In this document: one piece after another, positions 26,328-36,067 of the stretch | Layout: the number at the start of each line of letters is the position of its first letter | Numbering within the stretch: the first letter of the stretch is position 1 | DNA from: Pedobacter ureilyticus | GTDB taxonomy: Bacteria; Bacteroidota; Bacteroidia; Sphingobacteriales; Sphingobacteriaceae | Reading direction: 5' to 3' | Length of the DNA stretch: 64,000 nt | Assembly (NCBI RefSeq): GCF_005925345.1 | Contig: NZ_SSHJ01000003.1 | Span: 62,001-126,000 of the forward strand | The notes under the pieces: model-generated | What the model was told of the DNA's origin: nothing | Database searches by the model: none | The model's input: the letters and a program-made list of their open reading frames with translations, nothing else | Position numbers and translations under genes: made by a program

Positions 26328-27293
26328 TTGAACGAAATAAAACTAATTATAGAGACTAGCGACCAAATTCAATTTTGGGGCGCTAACAACGAGCACTACG
26401 AGCAAATTAAGGCCGCTTTCCCGAAGCTTAAAATTGTTGCTAGGGGTAACGAGGTTAAGGCTTTAGGAGATGAAGCTGAGCTAAGGAGCTTTGAGCAAAA
26501 AATGAACACATTGGTAGCTCATTTGGATAAGTTTGGTACGTTAAGCAATAATGATGTTGATGCCATTTTGGGATCAAAAAAAACAGGTTCTGCTACTTCT
26601 GAAGAAAACCAAGCAAGTGCACCTATTGGTAGTGGCGAAGTGATTGTGTACGGAAACCATGGCCTCATGATTAAGGCTCGAACAGCTAATCAGCGTAAAA
26701 TGGTAGATAGCATCAACAAAAACGATGTGTTGTTTGCCATTGGTCCAGCAGGTACAGGAAAAACTTATACGGCAGTTGCTTTGGCGGTTAGGGCGTTAAA
26801 GAACAAAGAAATTAAACGCATTATCTTAACCCGGCCTGCGGTAGAAGCGGGAGAGAGCCTCGGTTTTTTGCCAGGAGATTTAAAAGAAAAGGTAGATCCG
26901 TATTTACGGCCGTTGTATGATGCATTGGATGATATGATACCCGCGGAGAAACTAAAAGTATATTTAGAAAATAGAACCATAGAGGTTGCTCCATTGGCAT
27001 TTATGCGTGGTCGTACCTTAGATAATTGTTTTGTAATTTTAGATGAAGCGCAAAACTCTACCGATTTGCAATTGAAAATGTTTTTAACCCGTATGGGGCC
27101 AACTGCAAAGTTCATTGTAACTGGCGACGTTACACAGGTGGATTTACCTAAAAAGGCGCAGTCTGGTTTGCATAATGCACTTCGCATTTTGGCAGATATT
27201 AAAGGTATCGATATGATTTACCTAACTGGAGAAGATGTGGTACGCCATAAATTGGTGAAGGCAATTTTAAAAGCTTACGGAGATATTCAGTAA
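26328..27293 (+). CDS. phoH: PhoH-like ATPase
   Basis: Cytoplasmic P-loop ATPase of 321 residues with an N-terminal KH-like part and a PhoH domain: Walker A GPAGTGKTYT (about 139-148), RPAVEAGESLGFLPGD, and Walker B FVILDEAQNST. PhoH proteins are linked to RNA metabolism and phosphate starvation, but their reaction is not settled. No ATG is available near the N-terminus; TTG at 26328 fits the family start (NEIKLIIE). It ends at a clear terminator. Confidence 0.93.
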   Translation: MNEIKLIIETSDQIQFWGANNEHYEQIKAAFPKLKIVARGNEVKALGDEAELRSFEQKMNTLVAHLDKFGTLSNNDVDAILGSKKTGSATSEENQASAPIGSGEVIVYGNHGLMIKARTANQRKMVDSINKNDVLFAIGPAGTGKTYTAVALAVRALKNKEIKRIILTRPAVEAGESLGFLPGDLKEKVDPYLRPLYDALDDMIPAEKLKVYLENRTIEVAPLAFMRGRTLDNCFVILDEAQNSTDLQLKMFLTRMGPTAKFIVTGDVTQVDLPKKAQSGLHNALRILADIKGIDMIYLTGEDVVRHKLVKAILKAYGDIQ

Positions 27294-27298
27294 AGGAA

Positions 27299-27341
27299 TT
27301 AGGTATTAGTGGTCAGGTATCAGTAGCTAGGTATCAGTTAG
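27299..27341 (+). repeat. Degenerate word repeat, GGTATTAGT/GGTATCAGT type
   Basis: AGGTATTAGT, CAGGTATCAGT and TAGGTATCAGT stand in near-tandem, just after phoH. The reverse complement of the tract at 39953-39985 reads AGGTATTAGTAGTTAG, so the word is shared. Confidence 0.55.
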
Positions 27342-27402
27342 CCGACCGAAAGATGGTAAGTCCGAAAGTTTTTAAACAGAAAAGTCCGATGTCTGATGCC
27401 CC

Positions 27403-27446
27403 AAATCCGAAGATGAAATTGTATAATTATGTCTTCGGATTTTTTG
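27403..27446 (+). terminator. Terminator after phoH
   Basis: AAATCCGAAGA (27403-27413) pairs with TCTTCGGATTT (27432-27442) and a T run follows. The stem is made of the same TCGGA words seen at 14007. Confidence 0.7.
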
Positions 27447-27490
27447 TTTAGCTAATTATTTTCTTTGCAAAGTAAAAATTGGCTCAAGGC

Positions 27491-27531
27491 TTAACCTAAG
27501 TCTCACATCTCATATCTCGATACTCATATCT
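27491..27531 (+). repeat. Degenerate word repeat, AGTCTCACATCTCA type, copy 2
   Basis: AAGTCTCACATCTCATATCT followed by CGATACTCATATCT, in the leader of purC. It matches the tract at 15558-15595 over most of its length. Confidence 0.6.
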
Positions 27532-27552
27532 TTTTCCTATTTTTATCCCCTC

Positions 27553-28500
27553 ATGAAAGCAGTAAAAGAAACCCAATTTACTTTCCCAAAACAAAGTAGT
27601 TTTTATAAAGGTAAAGTACGCGATGTATATACTATTGATAACCAGTTGATGGCAATGGTAGTAACCGATAGAATTTCGGCATTTGATGTGGTGTTACCAG
27701 AAGCAATTCCGTACAAAGGACAGGTTTTAAACCAAATTGCGGCTAAGTTTTTATCGGCAACAAAAGACATTGTACCTAATTGGGTTTTAGCTACACCTGA
27801 TGAAATGGTAACGATAGGTCGTATTTGCGAGCCATTTAAAGTAGAAATGGTAATTAGAGGTTATTTGGCTGGCCACGCTGCTCGCGAATATGCTTTGGGC
27901 AAGCGTGAGGTTTGTGGGGTTGCCTTACCAGAGGGATTAAAAGAAAACGATCAATTACCTGAGCCAATTATTACACCCACTACAAAAGCGGCTGTAGGCC
28001 ACGATGAAGATATTTCTAGAGAAGATATTTTAGCAAAAGGCATTGTATCATTAGCCGATTATGAGAAACTGGAGGCTTATACTCGTGCTTTGTACCAACG
28101 TGGAACGGAAATAGCCGCAGAACGAGGTCTAATTTTGGTAGACACTAAATATGAATTTGGTAAAGTAGGAGAAGATATTTATCTGATCGATGAAATTCAT
28201 ACACCAGACTCTTCTCGTTATTTTTATGCTGAAGGATATGCAGAAAGACAGGCAGCTAACGAGCCCCAAAAACAATTGTCTAAAGAGTTTGTACGTAAGT
28301 GGTTAATCGAGAATGGTTTCCAAGGTAAAGATGGACAAGTAGTGCCAATAATGACCGCAGAAATTGTAGAATCCATTTCAGATCGCTATATTGAGCTTTA
28401 TGAGCAGATAACGGGAGAAAAATTTGTTAAAAATCCCACTGAAAATATTTTAACAAGAATAGAGCAAAATACCAAAGCTGCTGTAGAGAAGTTGCTTTAA
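27553..28500 (+). CDS. purC: Phosphoribosylaminoimidazole-succinocarboxamide synthase
   Basis: SAICAR synthase of purine synthesis, joining CAIR and aspartate with ATP. It is the longer form (315 residues) usual in Bacteroidota and fungi. Motifs are [51 protein letters not shown] and [12 protein letters not shown] short gap leads to the STAS protein and rnz genes. Confidence 0.96.
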   Translation: MKAVKETQFTFPKQSSFYKGKVRDVYTIDNQLMAMVVTDRISAFDVVLPEAIPYKGQVLNQIAAKFLSATKDIVPNWVLATPDEMVTIGRICEPFKVEMVIRGYLAGHAAREYALGKREVCGVALPEGLKENDQLPEPIITPTTKAAVGHDEDISREDILAKGIVSLADYEKLEAYTRALYQRGTEIAAERGLILVDTKYEFGKVGEDIYLIDEIHTPDSSRYFYAEGYAERQAANEPQKQLSKEFVRKWLIENGFQGKDGQVVPIMTAEIVESISDRYIELYEQITGEKFVKNPTENILTRIEQNTKAAVEKLL

Positions 28501-28579
28501 TGGTTTTAAGTATTACGTTATAAGTTTTAAGTTTGGATGTCAAACTGCCAAGAACTAAACAACCAAAAACATAAAAGAT

Positions 28580-28966
28580 ATGAAATTTAGTGTAGATAAG
28601 CACGAGAAGTATGTAGTGTTGAAATTAGAAGAGCCGAAATTCACTAATGATAATACACCTGCTTTAAAGTCAGAGTTTGTGCTTTTAAATACAGAAGGTT
28701 ACCGCAATATTGTATTAGATCTATCTGCTGTTAAAGAGTGTAATGATGCGCAAGATTTGAGTGCCTTGCTTGCTGGCGATAGGTTATGTAAAGCTGCTGA
28801 TGGTATTTTTATAGTGTGTTGCGTTAATAAAAGTATTGCCCAAATTATCCAAATGTCAAACCTTCACCAATCTGTTACGTTTGTTAACAAACTAGACGAA
28901 GCTACAGATTTGATTTTTATGGAAGAGATTGAAAAAGAACTTCGCGGAGGAGTAGACAAAGGATAA
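28580..28966 (+). CDS. STAS-domain protein (anti-sigma factor antagonist-like)
   Basis: A 128-residue single-domain cytoplasmic protein. FSVDKHEKYVVLKLEEPKF, then NIVLDLSAVKECNDAQDLSALLAGDRLCKA and a typical closing helix mark the STAS fold. The usual phosphorylated Ser in DSxG is not clearly present: the equivalent region reads NDAQDLSAL. No anti-sigma kinase is nearby. It lies 9 bases upstream of rnz and is probably co-transcribed with it. Confidence 0.75.
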   Translation: MKFSVDKHEKYVVLKLEEPKFTNDNTPALKSEFVLLNTEGYRNIVLDLSAVKECNDAQDLSALLAGDRLCKAADGIFIVCCVNKSIAQIIQMSNLHQSVTFVNKLDEATDLIFMEEIEKELRGGVDKG

Positions 28967-28975
28967 CTATACTGA

Positions 28976-29887
28976 ATGAAATTTGAAGTAACGATACTCG
29001 GTAGCGCATCGGCTACACCAGTTTATAACAGAAATCCAACGGCACAATTGCTTAACTGCAACGAACGCCATTACTTAATAGACTGCGGTGAAGGTACACA
29101 GCAACAACTAATTAAATACGGGTTTAAGGCTTCTAAGATAGATTATATTTTCATCAGCCATTTACACGGCGACCATTTTTTTGGAGTAGTAGGATTGCTT
29201 TCTAGTTTACATTTGAATGGCCGCACCAAGCCGTTGCAGCTTTTTGGCCCTGCTGCACTCAAGGAAATCATTGATTTACAGTTCTTGCATTCAGATACGC
29301 ATTTACGTTACGAAATTGATTTTCATCCAATTGATGCCAGTAAATCAGAACTGATATTTAAAAATAATGATGTTTCGGTAGAAACCATTGTGTTGAACCA
29401 CCGTATTCCGTGTACGGGCTTTAAGTTTACAGAGAAGAAACGTTTAAGGAAGCTTGTGGTGGAGAAGTTAGAACAAGATGCGGTTCCTATAACGTATTAT
29501 CCCATGCTTAAACGTAGTTTAAATATAGATTTACCAGACGGACGCCATATCGAATATTTAGATTATACTACAGATTCTGCCGTGCCAAAAGTTTATTGTT
29601 ATTGTTCTGATACCATGTATGACGAAAGTTATTTTGATCAGATACGCAACGCAGATACTTTATATCATGAAGCTACCTTTTTGCATGAAATGCTAGATAG
29701 AGCAAATGAAACACATCATACTACCGCACAGCAGGCGGCAGAAATTGCCACCAAGGTAGGAGCTAAAAAATTATTGATTGGTCATTTCTCTTCTAGATAT
29801 AAAACTTTAGAGGCTTTACTTGACGAAGCCAAATGCGGTTTCGAGAATACACAGCTCGCCTTAGAAGGAAAAACCTTTGAAATCTAA
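28976..29887 (+). CDS. rnz: Ribonuclease Z
   Basis: Metallo-beta-lactamase-fold endonuclease that trims tRNA 3' ends. The 303 residues show FEVTILGSASATP, the tRNase Z zinc motif FISHLHGDHFFG, the substrate arm region around FKFTEKKRLRKLVVEK, CYCSDTMYDE, and HTTAQQAAEIATKVGAKKLLIGHFSSRY. The complete zinc site indicates an active enzyme. Confidence 0.95.
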   Translation: MKFEVTILGSASATPVYNRNPTAQLLNCNERHYLIDCGEGTQQQLIKYGFKASKIDYIFISHLHGDHFFGVVGLLSSLHLNGRTKPLQLFGPAALKEIIDLQFLHSDTHLRYEIDFHPIDASKSELIFKNNDVSVETIVLNHRIPCTGFKFTEKKRLRKLVVEKLEQDAVPITYYPMLKRSLNIDLPDGRHIEYLDYTTDSAVPKVYCYCSDTMYDESYFDQIRNADTLYHEATFLHEMLDRANETHHTTAQQAAEIATKVGAKKLLIGHFSSRYKTLEALLDEAKCGFENTQLALEGKTFEI

Positions 29888-30038
29888 TTTATTTTCTCGA
29901 TAATATTTTATGTGTTTAATTGGGTTTAAACTTGGTTTTTGCAGGTTTAACTAGTTGTTTTTAAGAAAATAATTTTAGTTTATTGCAGTTTATATTTATT
30001 TATTTATCAAAATAAGCTGATTTTCAATAATTTATAGT

Positions 30039-30046
30039 TATGTTTG
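30039..30046 (+). promoter_or_regulatory. Likely -7 box of the cold-shock gene
   Basis: TATGTTTG matches TAnnTTTG and lies 23 bases before the ATG, giving a short leader. The -33 element is not clear. Confidence 0.4.
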
Positions 30047-30068
30047 TTCTTTATTAAAATTAAGTACA

Positions 30069-30260
30069 ATGCAACAAGGAACAGTAAAATTTTTCAACGT
30101 AACAAAAGGTTTCGGATTTATCACACCATCAAATGGTGATGCTGAAATTTTTGTACACGTATCAGGTTTAATTGATGAAATTCGTGAGAATGATTCAGTA
30201 AATTATGATGTAGAGCAAGGCAAAAAAGGCCTAAATGCAGTTAATGTTAAGGTAAGCTAA
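30069..30260 (+). CDS. Cold-shock domain protein
   Basis: A 63-residue single-strand RNA/DNA binding protein. Both RNA-binding motifs are present: RNP1 KGFGFI and RNP2 IFVHVS, after the usual start QQGTVKFFN. CspA-like proteins melt RNA structure in the cold or under stress. It has its own promoter and terminator. Confidence 0.95.
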   Translation: MQQGTVKFFNVTKGFGFITPSNGDAEIFVHVSGLIDEIRENDSVNYDVEQGKKGLNAVNVKVS

Positions 30261-30283
30261 GATATTTCCTTCATAAATTGAGA

Positions 30284-30315
30284 GCATCCGTCATTATTGG
30301 CGGATGTTTTTTTTT
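30284..30315 (+). terminator. Terminator after the cold-shock gene
   Basis: GCATCCG (30284-30290) and CGGATGT (30301-30307) form the stem; nine T residues follow. Confidence 0.8.
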
Positions 30316-30333
30316 GCTTAATAAATTCGTTAT

Positions 30334-30370
30334 AAAAAAAAGCCCTTAATCTGTTAAAATTAAGGGCTTT
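30334..30370 (-). terminator. Terminator of fsa
   Basis: AGCCCTTAAT (30341-30350) and ATTAAGGGCT (30359-30368) are a perfect 10-bp stem. Read on the minus strand, a T run follows. It may act on both strands. Confidence 0.8.
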
Positions 30371-30387
30371 TATTCTGTTTGAGAAAC

Positions 30388-31047
30388 TTATTTTCCTGCT
30401 GCCTTAGCATGATCTGCTAAGAAAGTAGCTAATCCACTATCAGTTAAGGGGTGTTTCAATAAACCAGTAATAGCCGAAAGTGGAGCTGTAATTACATCGG
30501 CGCCAATTTTAGCACAACTTACAATGTGTAACGGACCGCGGATAGAAGCTGCTAAAATTTGCGTTTCGTAACCGTAGTTGTCAAAAATTAAACGAATATC
30601 TTCAATTAAAGTTAAGCCATCGGTAGAGATATCGTCTAATCTGCCTAAAAACGGAGATACATAGGTTGCACCAGCTTTTGCTGCCAATAATGCCTGAGCA
30701 GGAGAGAAGATCAACGTACAGTTAGTTCTAATTCCTTTGCTGCTAAAATATTTGATGGCTTTTAAGCCTTCTTTAATCATAGGAACCTTAACCACAATTT
30801 TAGGGTTTAAGGCAGCTAGAGCTTCGCCTTCCTTTACAATTCCTTCGTAGTCTGTAGCAATAACTTCTGCACTTACATTGTCGTCTACAATATCGCAAAT
30901 AGCCTTGTAGTGGTTAATTACATTTTCGTCTCCAGTAATGCCCTCTTTGGCCATTAAGCTAGGGTTGGTAGTTACGCCGTCTAAAACGCCTAAATCTTGT
31001 GCTTCTTTAATCTGATCCAGATTAGCAGTGTCGATAAAAAATTTCAT
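30388..31047 (-). CDS. fsa: Fructose-6-phosphate aldolase / small transaldolase
   Basis: TIM-barrel Schiff-base enzyme of 219 residues, of the short transaldolase class (FSA/TalC). It begins [16 protein letters not shown], has [13 protein letters not shown], the Schiff-base lysine in KIVVKVPMI, and [12 protein letters not shown]. From sequence alone the choice between transaldolase activity and fructose-6-phosphate aldolase activity cannot be made; both fit sugar phosphate metabolism with rpe. The SRP RNA gene lies just upstream on the same strand. Confidence 0.92.
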   Translation of the reverse strand: MKFFIDTANLDQIKEAQDLGVLDGVTTNPSLMAKEGITGDENVINHYKAICDIVDDNVSAEVIATDYEGIVKEGEALAALNPKIVVKVPMIKEGLKAIKYFSSKGIRTNCTLIFSPAQALLAAKAGATYVSPFLGRLDDISTDGLTLIEDIRLIFDNYGYETQILAASIRGPLHIVSCAKIGADVITAPLSAITGLLKHPLTDSGLATFLADHAKAAGK

Positions 31048-31089
31048 GGTTATTTTAATATAAGGTTTTTAGGACAAAACCCTGATGAT

Positions 31090-31119
31090 TTATATTCCCC
31101 CTTCAAGGGGTTAGGGGGT
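31090..31119. repeat. CCCCTT/AAGGGG tract downstream of the SRP RNA
   Basis: The tract reads CCCCCTTCAAGGGG then TTAGGGGG. It is a short palindromic text often seen between Bacteroidota genes. It lies directly after the T run of the SRP RNA and may strengthen termination. Confidence 0.4.
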
Positions 31120-31223
31120 AAAAAAAGGGCAAGCAACTTCTATCGCATCGCTACAACCTTCTACCCTTGCTTTGTTCCCAACCTGGGGGAGTTCAAAAGG
31201 AGCTGATCGTAGAAGACTTGCCC
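31120..31223 (-). ncRNA. ffs: Bacterial small signal recognition particle RNA (4.5S-like)
   Basis: On the minus strand GGGCAAG (from 31223) pairs with CTTGCCC (to 31127); inside, TTCTA pairs with TAGAA and CCTT with AAGG. The apex holds the SRP domain IV pattern CCCCAGG, a GGGAAC-type loop and AAAGCAAGGG, corresponding to the CAGG...AGCA core that binds Ffh. Seven T residues end the gene. Length is about 104 nt, the short form without an Alu domain. The start is set by the promoter just upstream. An annotation based on open frames would miss it. Confidence 0.87.
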
Positions 31224-31227
31224 GGCA

Positions 31228-31257
31228 CAAAGGTAGCAAAACCCAGTATTTTACAAA
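31228..31257 (-). promoter_or_regulatory. Promoter of ffs
   Basis: On the minus strand: TTTG (31257-31254), 18 bases, TACCTTTG (31235-31228), then 4 bases to the predicted first base G at 31223. This is the best match to the Bacteroidota consensus TTTG-N(18-21)-TAnnTTTG in the window and it fits the stem start of the RNA exactly. Confidence 0.75.
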
Positions 31258-31557
31258 ACATAATTTACATTAAAATTTAATGTTTTTTTAAGGTGTTTAC
31301 TGTCAGTATTTTATGAATATTGAGGTGCTTATATTTTAATTTAAAATCTTTGTTTAAATCATTTAAACCAAATTTTATAGAATTATTGCTTTGATAATAT
31401 TTCAATTGGTATCGTTATCTTTTATTATATTGATAATTTGAAACCTTTTTTTTACATATAATATTGTTTTTTGATAAAATTTTTATGAAATATATAATTT
31501 GCAAATATTTTTTTGTATCTTAGTGTTCACTACACACTAACTACAACCAACTAATAA
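31258..31557. other. AT-rich gap upstream of gltB
   Basis: About 300 bases, very AT-rich, with no gene. A weak promoter may be TATCTTAG at 31517-31524, one base off consensus in two places, which would give a leader of about 28 bases containing CACTACACACTAACTACAAC before the gltB ATG. I see nothing else of note. Confidence 0.3.
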
Positions 31558-34500
31558 ATGGAAAATTTAAATGAACAACAAGGGTTGTACCGTGACAGTT
31601 TTGAGCACGATGCTTGCGGTATAGGTTTTGTTGCCCATGTGAAAGGGAGAAAATCACATCAGAACATTACAGATGCACTTACCATTTTGGAGAATTTGGA
31701 TCACCGAGGTGCATGTGGAGCTGAGCCTAATACCGGAGATGGTGCTGGTATCATGATACAGGTTCCCCACGAATTTTTATTTGACGAATGTTTGCGCACA
31801 GGTTTTAGTTTGCCTCAATATGGCGACTATGGCGTAGGTATGCTTTTTATGCCTAAAGAAATTAGGGCTAGGGAAGAATGTCGTGAAATTATTTATCGCA
31901 CAGCAGAAAAGCTGGGGTTTGAGGTGCTTGGCTTTAGAAAAGTTCAGGTAGATACTGCCGATATTGGCAATATGGCCTTGTCTGTAGAGCCAGAAATTGA
32001 GCAGGTTTTTGTTGCTCGCCCTTACCACATTGCTGCTGGTGCTGATTTTGAACGTAAGCTTTTTGTGCTTAAAACTTACGTAACCAAAACTATTTACAAT
32101 TCTGTAAAGGATAGTAAGCAAGACTTTTACATAGCGTCGTTTTCGTCGCGAACCATTGTGTACAAAGGGCAGCTTACCTCTTTGCAAGTGCGTACCTACT
32201 ATACCGAGCTTAGCGATAAGCGTATGGTGTCTGCCTTCGGTTTGGTACACTCACGTTTTGCCACCAACACTTTCCCGTCTTGGCGTTTGGCCCAGCCATT
32301 TAGGCATATTGCCCATAATGGCGAAATCAATACGTTGCAAGGTAATTTAAACTGGTTTCGTTCTAGTGTGAAATCATTTGCATCACCATATTTTACTCCG
32401 GAGGAGTTGAACATGATTTTGCCAGTGATCGACGAAACACAGTCTGATTCGGGATGTTTAGATAATGTAGTTGAATTGCTATTGCATGCTGGCCGTTCGT
32501 TGCCGCATGTGTTAATGATGTTGATACCAGAAGCATGGGACGGAAACAAGGATATGGATCCGATGAAGAGTGCTTTCTATCAATTCCACGCATCGTTAAT
32601 GGAGCCTTGGGATGGACCGGCCGCTATTGCTTTTACGGATGGTAACCTCATTGGTGCTACCCTAGATAGAAACGGTTTGCGCCCTTCGCGTTACGCACTT
32701 ACCAGTGATGATAGAGTGATCATGGCATCTGAATCGGGAGCGGTTGAGATTGACCAGAGCACTGTAATCGAAAAAGGTAGGTTAACTCCTGGAAAAATGT
32801 TTGTAGTGGACATGGAGCAGGGGCGTATCATTAGTGATGACGAAATTAAACAACAGGTTTGCGGTCGTCGTCCCTATGCCGATTGGATCAATCAGTATCA
32901 AATCAAATTGGAAGAATTGCCTGAACCAAGGGTAATGTTTACCAACTTATCAGAAGAGTCTATTTTCAATTACCAACAGGTATTTGGCTATACTAGAGAA
33001 GATATCGATCTGTTGCTTAAGCCAATGGCAATAGATGGAAAAGAGGCTATTGGCTCAATGGGCACAGATACACCCTTAGCTGTGCTTTCTAAGCAACCTC
33101 AACATTTGTCATCTTATTTCAAACAATTGTTTGCTCAGGTAACTAATCCGCCAATTGATCCAATTCGTGAGCGAGTGGTAATGAGTTTGGCTGGTTTTAT
33201 GGGCAACAATGGTAACTTATTGGAAGAAAACCAAATGCAGTGTCACTGTGTGGGTATCAAACATCCAATATTAACCAACCAAGAATTAGAAAAATTAAGA
33301 AGTATTGATACAGGCTTGTTCCAATCTAAAACCTTACAAATGTATTTTAGGGCTGATGGAAAAGCTGGATCATTGCAAAAAGCTTTAGATCGTTTGTGCC
33401 GTTACGCAGTGGATGCTGTAGAAGATGGTTTTCAAGTGATTATTTTGAGCGATAGAGCATTGGATTCTACTCACGCCGCAATTCCTTCTTTATTGGCGGT
33501 TTCGGCGGTTCATCACCACTTAATTAGAAAAGGTTACAGAGGTGCTGTAGGAATTGTAGTAGAGGCCGGAGACGTTTGGGAAGTACACCATTTCGCTACC
33601 CTAATCGGTTTCGGTGCTACGGCAGTAAACCCTTATTTGGCGCTAGAAACCATCAACACTTTCCAGAAAGAAAGTAACTTAACACAAGATCAGTTAAATT
33701 ATAACTATATCAAATCTGTAAAAGATGGTTTGTTGAAGATTTTCTCTAAAATGGGAATTTCTACTCTGCAATCTTATCACGGCGCACAGATTTTTGAAAT
33801 TTTAGGCTTAAATCAGCAAGTAGTTAGTACTTATTTCACAGGTGCGGTTTCTCGTATTGGTGGTTTAGGTTTAGATGAAATTGCGCAAGAGGCATTAATT
33901 AAACACAATCGTATTTTTGGGAAGCACACGCAAACCGAGCATATTTTAACTGCTGGTGGTACGTATAAATGGAGAAGACGTGGAGAGAAACACTTGTTTA
34001 ATCCAGAAACCATCCACTTATTGCAAAATGCAACTCGTAGAAACGATTTTGCTACGTTTAAAAAATATTCGAAGTTAGTTAACGAGCAAACTACTCAGGC
34101 TTATACCATTAGAGGTTTGTTCGAGTTCAATTATACTCGTCCGTCTATTAGTATTGACGAGGTAGAACCAATAGAGAATATTTTTAAAAGATTTGCCACA
34201 GGTGCCATGTCTTTCGGGTCTATTTCTCACGAGGCGCATTCTACTTTAGCTATCGCGATGAATAGAATTGGCGGTAAAAGTAACACTGGCGAAGGTGGTG
34301 AGGATGAAATACGCTACCAAACGCTAGAAAATGGAGACTCGATGCGTTCGTCGATTAAGCAAATTGCTTCGGCCCGCTTTGGGGTAACCAGTTATTATTT
34401 AACCAATGCCGATGAGTTACAGATTAAGATGGCTCAAGGTGCAAAACCTGGAGAGGGTGGTCAATTACCTGGTCACAAAGTGGATGACTGGATTGCAAAA

Positions 34501-36066
34501 GTTCGTCACGCTACGCCAGGCGTAGGTTTAATTTCGCCGCCTCCGCACCATGATATTTATTCTATCGAAGATTTAGCACAGCTGATTTACGATTTGAAAA
34601 ATGCCAACCGTGCGGCTAGAATTAACGTAAAGTTGGTTTCTAAAGCAGGGGTAGGTACTATTGCTGCTGGTGTAGCCAAGGCTCACGCTGATGTGGTTTT
34701 AGTTTCTGGTTACGATGGTGGCACAGGAGCTTCTCCTTTAACGTCAGTGCAGCACGCTGGCTTACCTTGGGAGCTTGGTTTGGCAGAAGCGCATCAAACT
34801 TTGGTTAAAAACCGTTTGAGAAGTAGGGTAGTGCTACAAACTGACGGGCAGTTGAAAACCGGTAGAGATATTGTGATTGCTACTTTATTAGGTGCTGAAG
34901 AATGGGGAGTAGCAACAGCAGCTTTAGTAACCGCAGGTTGTATCATGATGCGTAAGTGCCACTTGAATACTTGCCCTGTGGGTGTAGCTACGCAAGATCC
35001 TAACTTGAGAAAGTTATTTACTGGAGATGCCGACCATGTGGTAAACTTATTCCAATTCTTGGCGCAAGAAGTTCGCGAATTAATGGCGGAACTAGGTTTC
35101 AGAACTATTAACGAAATGGTGGGGCAATCTGATTTGTTGAAAGTAAGAGAATTTGCAGAAGCAGATTGGAAATTGAAACATGTGGATTTATCTCCAATTT
35201 TGTACAAAGAGCCTGCAAATGGACAACCTTTGTACAATACTGAGGAGCAAGATCATGGCTTAGATAAAGTATTGGATCATCAGTTAATTGCAGCGGCACA
35301 GCCAGCTATTTTAAACAACGAGCCAGTATTTGCCAACTTCGATGTGAAAAATACAGATCGTTCTATTGGCACCATGTTATCGAATGAAATTTCTAAAGTT
35401 CACAAAAGTGCTGGTTTACCACACGATACCATCAACTTTAAATGCTTCGGCTCTGCTGGTCAAAGTTTTGGTGCTTTTGCTACTAAAGGCTTAACGCTTA
35501 CCTTAGAAGGCGAAGGTAACGACTACGTAGGTAAAGGTTTATCGGGCGCTAAAGTGGTGGTTTATCCTTTTGGAAATATCAACTACGTACCAGAACAAAA
35601 TATCATTATTGGTAACGTAGCACTTTATGGTGCAACCTCTGGAGAGTTGTATGCTCGTGGTAAAGCGGGCGAACGTTTTGCGGTGCGGAACTCTGGCGCT
35701 ACAGCGGTAGTAGAAGGTGTTGGCGATCACGGTTGTGAGTACATGACAGGTGGTGAAGTATTGATTTTAGGCGATACGGGAAGCAACTTTGCTGCAGGTA
35801 TGAGTGGTGGCATTGCTTGGATTTACGACACGAGCAAAACTTTCGCTAACAAATGCAACTTGGAGATGGTGGATTTGGATCCGCTGCAACAAGAGGACGA
35901 GGAAAGAATTACTACGTTGTTGAAAAACCACTTAAGGTTAACCAGCAGTAAGGTAGCGGAATTTATCCTTAGCGATTGGGAAAATCAAGCTAGACATTTT
36001 GTGAAAGTTTTCCCTAAAGAATACAAAGCAGTTTTATTACAACGTCAACAAGTAAAAATTAATTAA
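31558..36066 (+). CDS. gltB: Glutamate synthase, large (alpha) subunit
   Basis: Makes two glutamates from glutamine and 2-oxoglutarate. The 1502-residue chain starts with a short propeptide; the N-terminal nucleophile after processing is Cys20 in HDACGIGFVAHV. The glutaminase domain (about 20-430) is followed by a central domain, the FMN domain (GEGGQLPGHKVDDWIA, SPPPHHDIYSIEDL, VSGYDGGTGASPL), the 3Fe-4S cysteines in CIMMRKCHLNTCPVGV, and the C-terminal beta-helix (GEGNDYVGKGLSGAKVVVYP). All parts are intact. gltD follows after one base. Confidence 0.97.
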   Translation: MENLNEQQGLYRDSFEHDACGIGFVAHVKGRKSHQNITDALTILENLDHRGACGAEPNTGDGAGIMIQVPHEFLFDECLRTGFSLPQYGDYGVGMLFMPKEIRAREECREIIYRTAEKLGFEVLGFRKVQVDTADIGNMALSVEPEIEQVFVARPYHIAAGADFERKLFVLKTYVTKTIYNSVKDSKQDFYIASFSSRTIVYKGQLTSLQVRTYYTELSDKRMVSAFGLVHSRFATNTFPSWRLAQPFRHIAHNGEINTLQGNLNWFRSSVKSFASPYFTPEELNMILPVIDETQSDSGCLDNVVELLLHAGRSLPHVLMMLIPEAWDGNKDMDPMKSAFYQFHASLMEPWDGPAAIAFTDGNLIGATLDRNGLRPSRYALTSDDRVIMASESGAVEIDQSTVIEKGRLTPGKMFVVDMEQGRIISDDEIKQQVCGRRPYADWINQYQIKLEELPEPRVMFTNLSEESIFNYQQVFGYTREDIDLLLKPMAIDGKEAIGSMGTDTPLAVLSKQPQHLSSYFKQLFAQVTNPPIDPIRERVVMSLAGFMGNNGNLLEENQMQCHCVGIKHPILTNQELEKLRSIDTGLFQSKTLQMYFRADGKAGSLQKALDRLCRYAVDAVEDGFQVIILSDRALDSTHAAIPSLLAVSAVHHHLIRKGYRGAVGIVVEAGDVWEVHHFATLIGFGATAVNPYLALETINTFQKESNLTQDQLNYNYIKSVKDGLLKIFSKMGISTLQSYHGAQIFEILGLNQQVVSTYFTGAVSRIGGLGLDEIAQEALIKHNRIFGKHTQTEHILTAGGTYKWRRRGEKHLFNPETIHLLQNATRRNDFATFKKYSKLVNEQTTQAYTIRGLFEFNYTRPSISIDEVEPIENIFKRFATGAMSFGSISHEAHSTLAIAMNRIGGKSNTGEGGEDEIRYQTLENGDSMRSSIKQIASARFGVTSYYLTNADELQIKMAQGAKPGEGGQLPGHKVDDWIAKVRHATPGVGLISPPPHHDIYSIEDLAQLIYDLKNANRAARINVKLVSKAGVGTIAAGVAKAHADVVLVSGYDGGTGASPLTSVQHAGLPWELGLAEAHQTLVKNRLRSRVVLQTDGQLKTGRDIVIATLLGAEEWGVATAALVTAGCIMMRKCHLNTCPVGVATQDPNLRKLFTGDADHVVNLFQFLAQEVRELMAELGFRTINEMVGQSDLLKVREFAEADWKLKHVDLSPILYKEPANGQPLYNTEEQDHGLDKVLDHQLIAAAQPAILNNEPVFANFDVKNTDRSIGTMLSNEISKVHKSAGLPHDTINFKCFGSAGQSFGAFATKGLTLTLEGEGNDYVGKGLSGAKVVVYPFGNINYVPEQNIIIGNVALYGATSGELYARGKAGERFAVRNSGATAVVEGVGDHGCEYMTGGEVLILGDTGSNFAAGMSGGIAWIYDTSKTFANKCNLEMVDLDPLQQEDEERITTLLKNHLRLTSSKVAEFILSDWENQARHFVKVFPKEYKAVLLQRQQVKIN

Positions 36067-36067
36067 G

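Noticed and set aside
28580-28966. Sigma-factor switch module
   Set aside because: A STAS domain alone is present; there is no kinase or sigma factor nearby and the phosphorylatable Ser motif is not clear.
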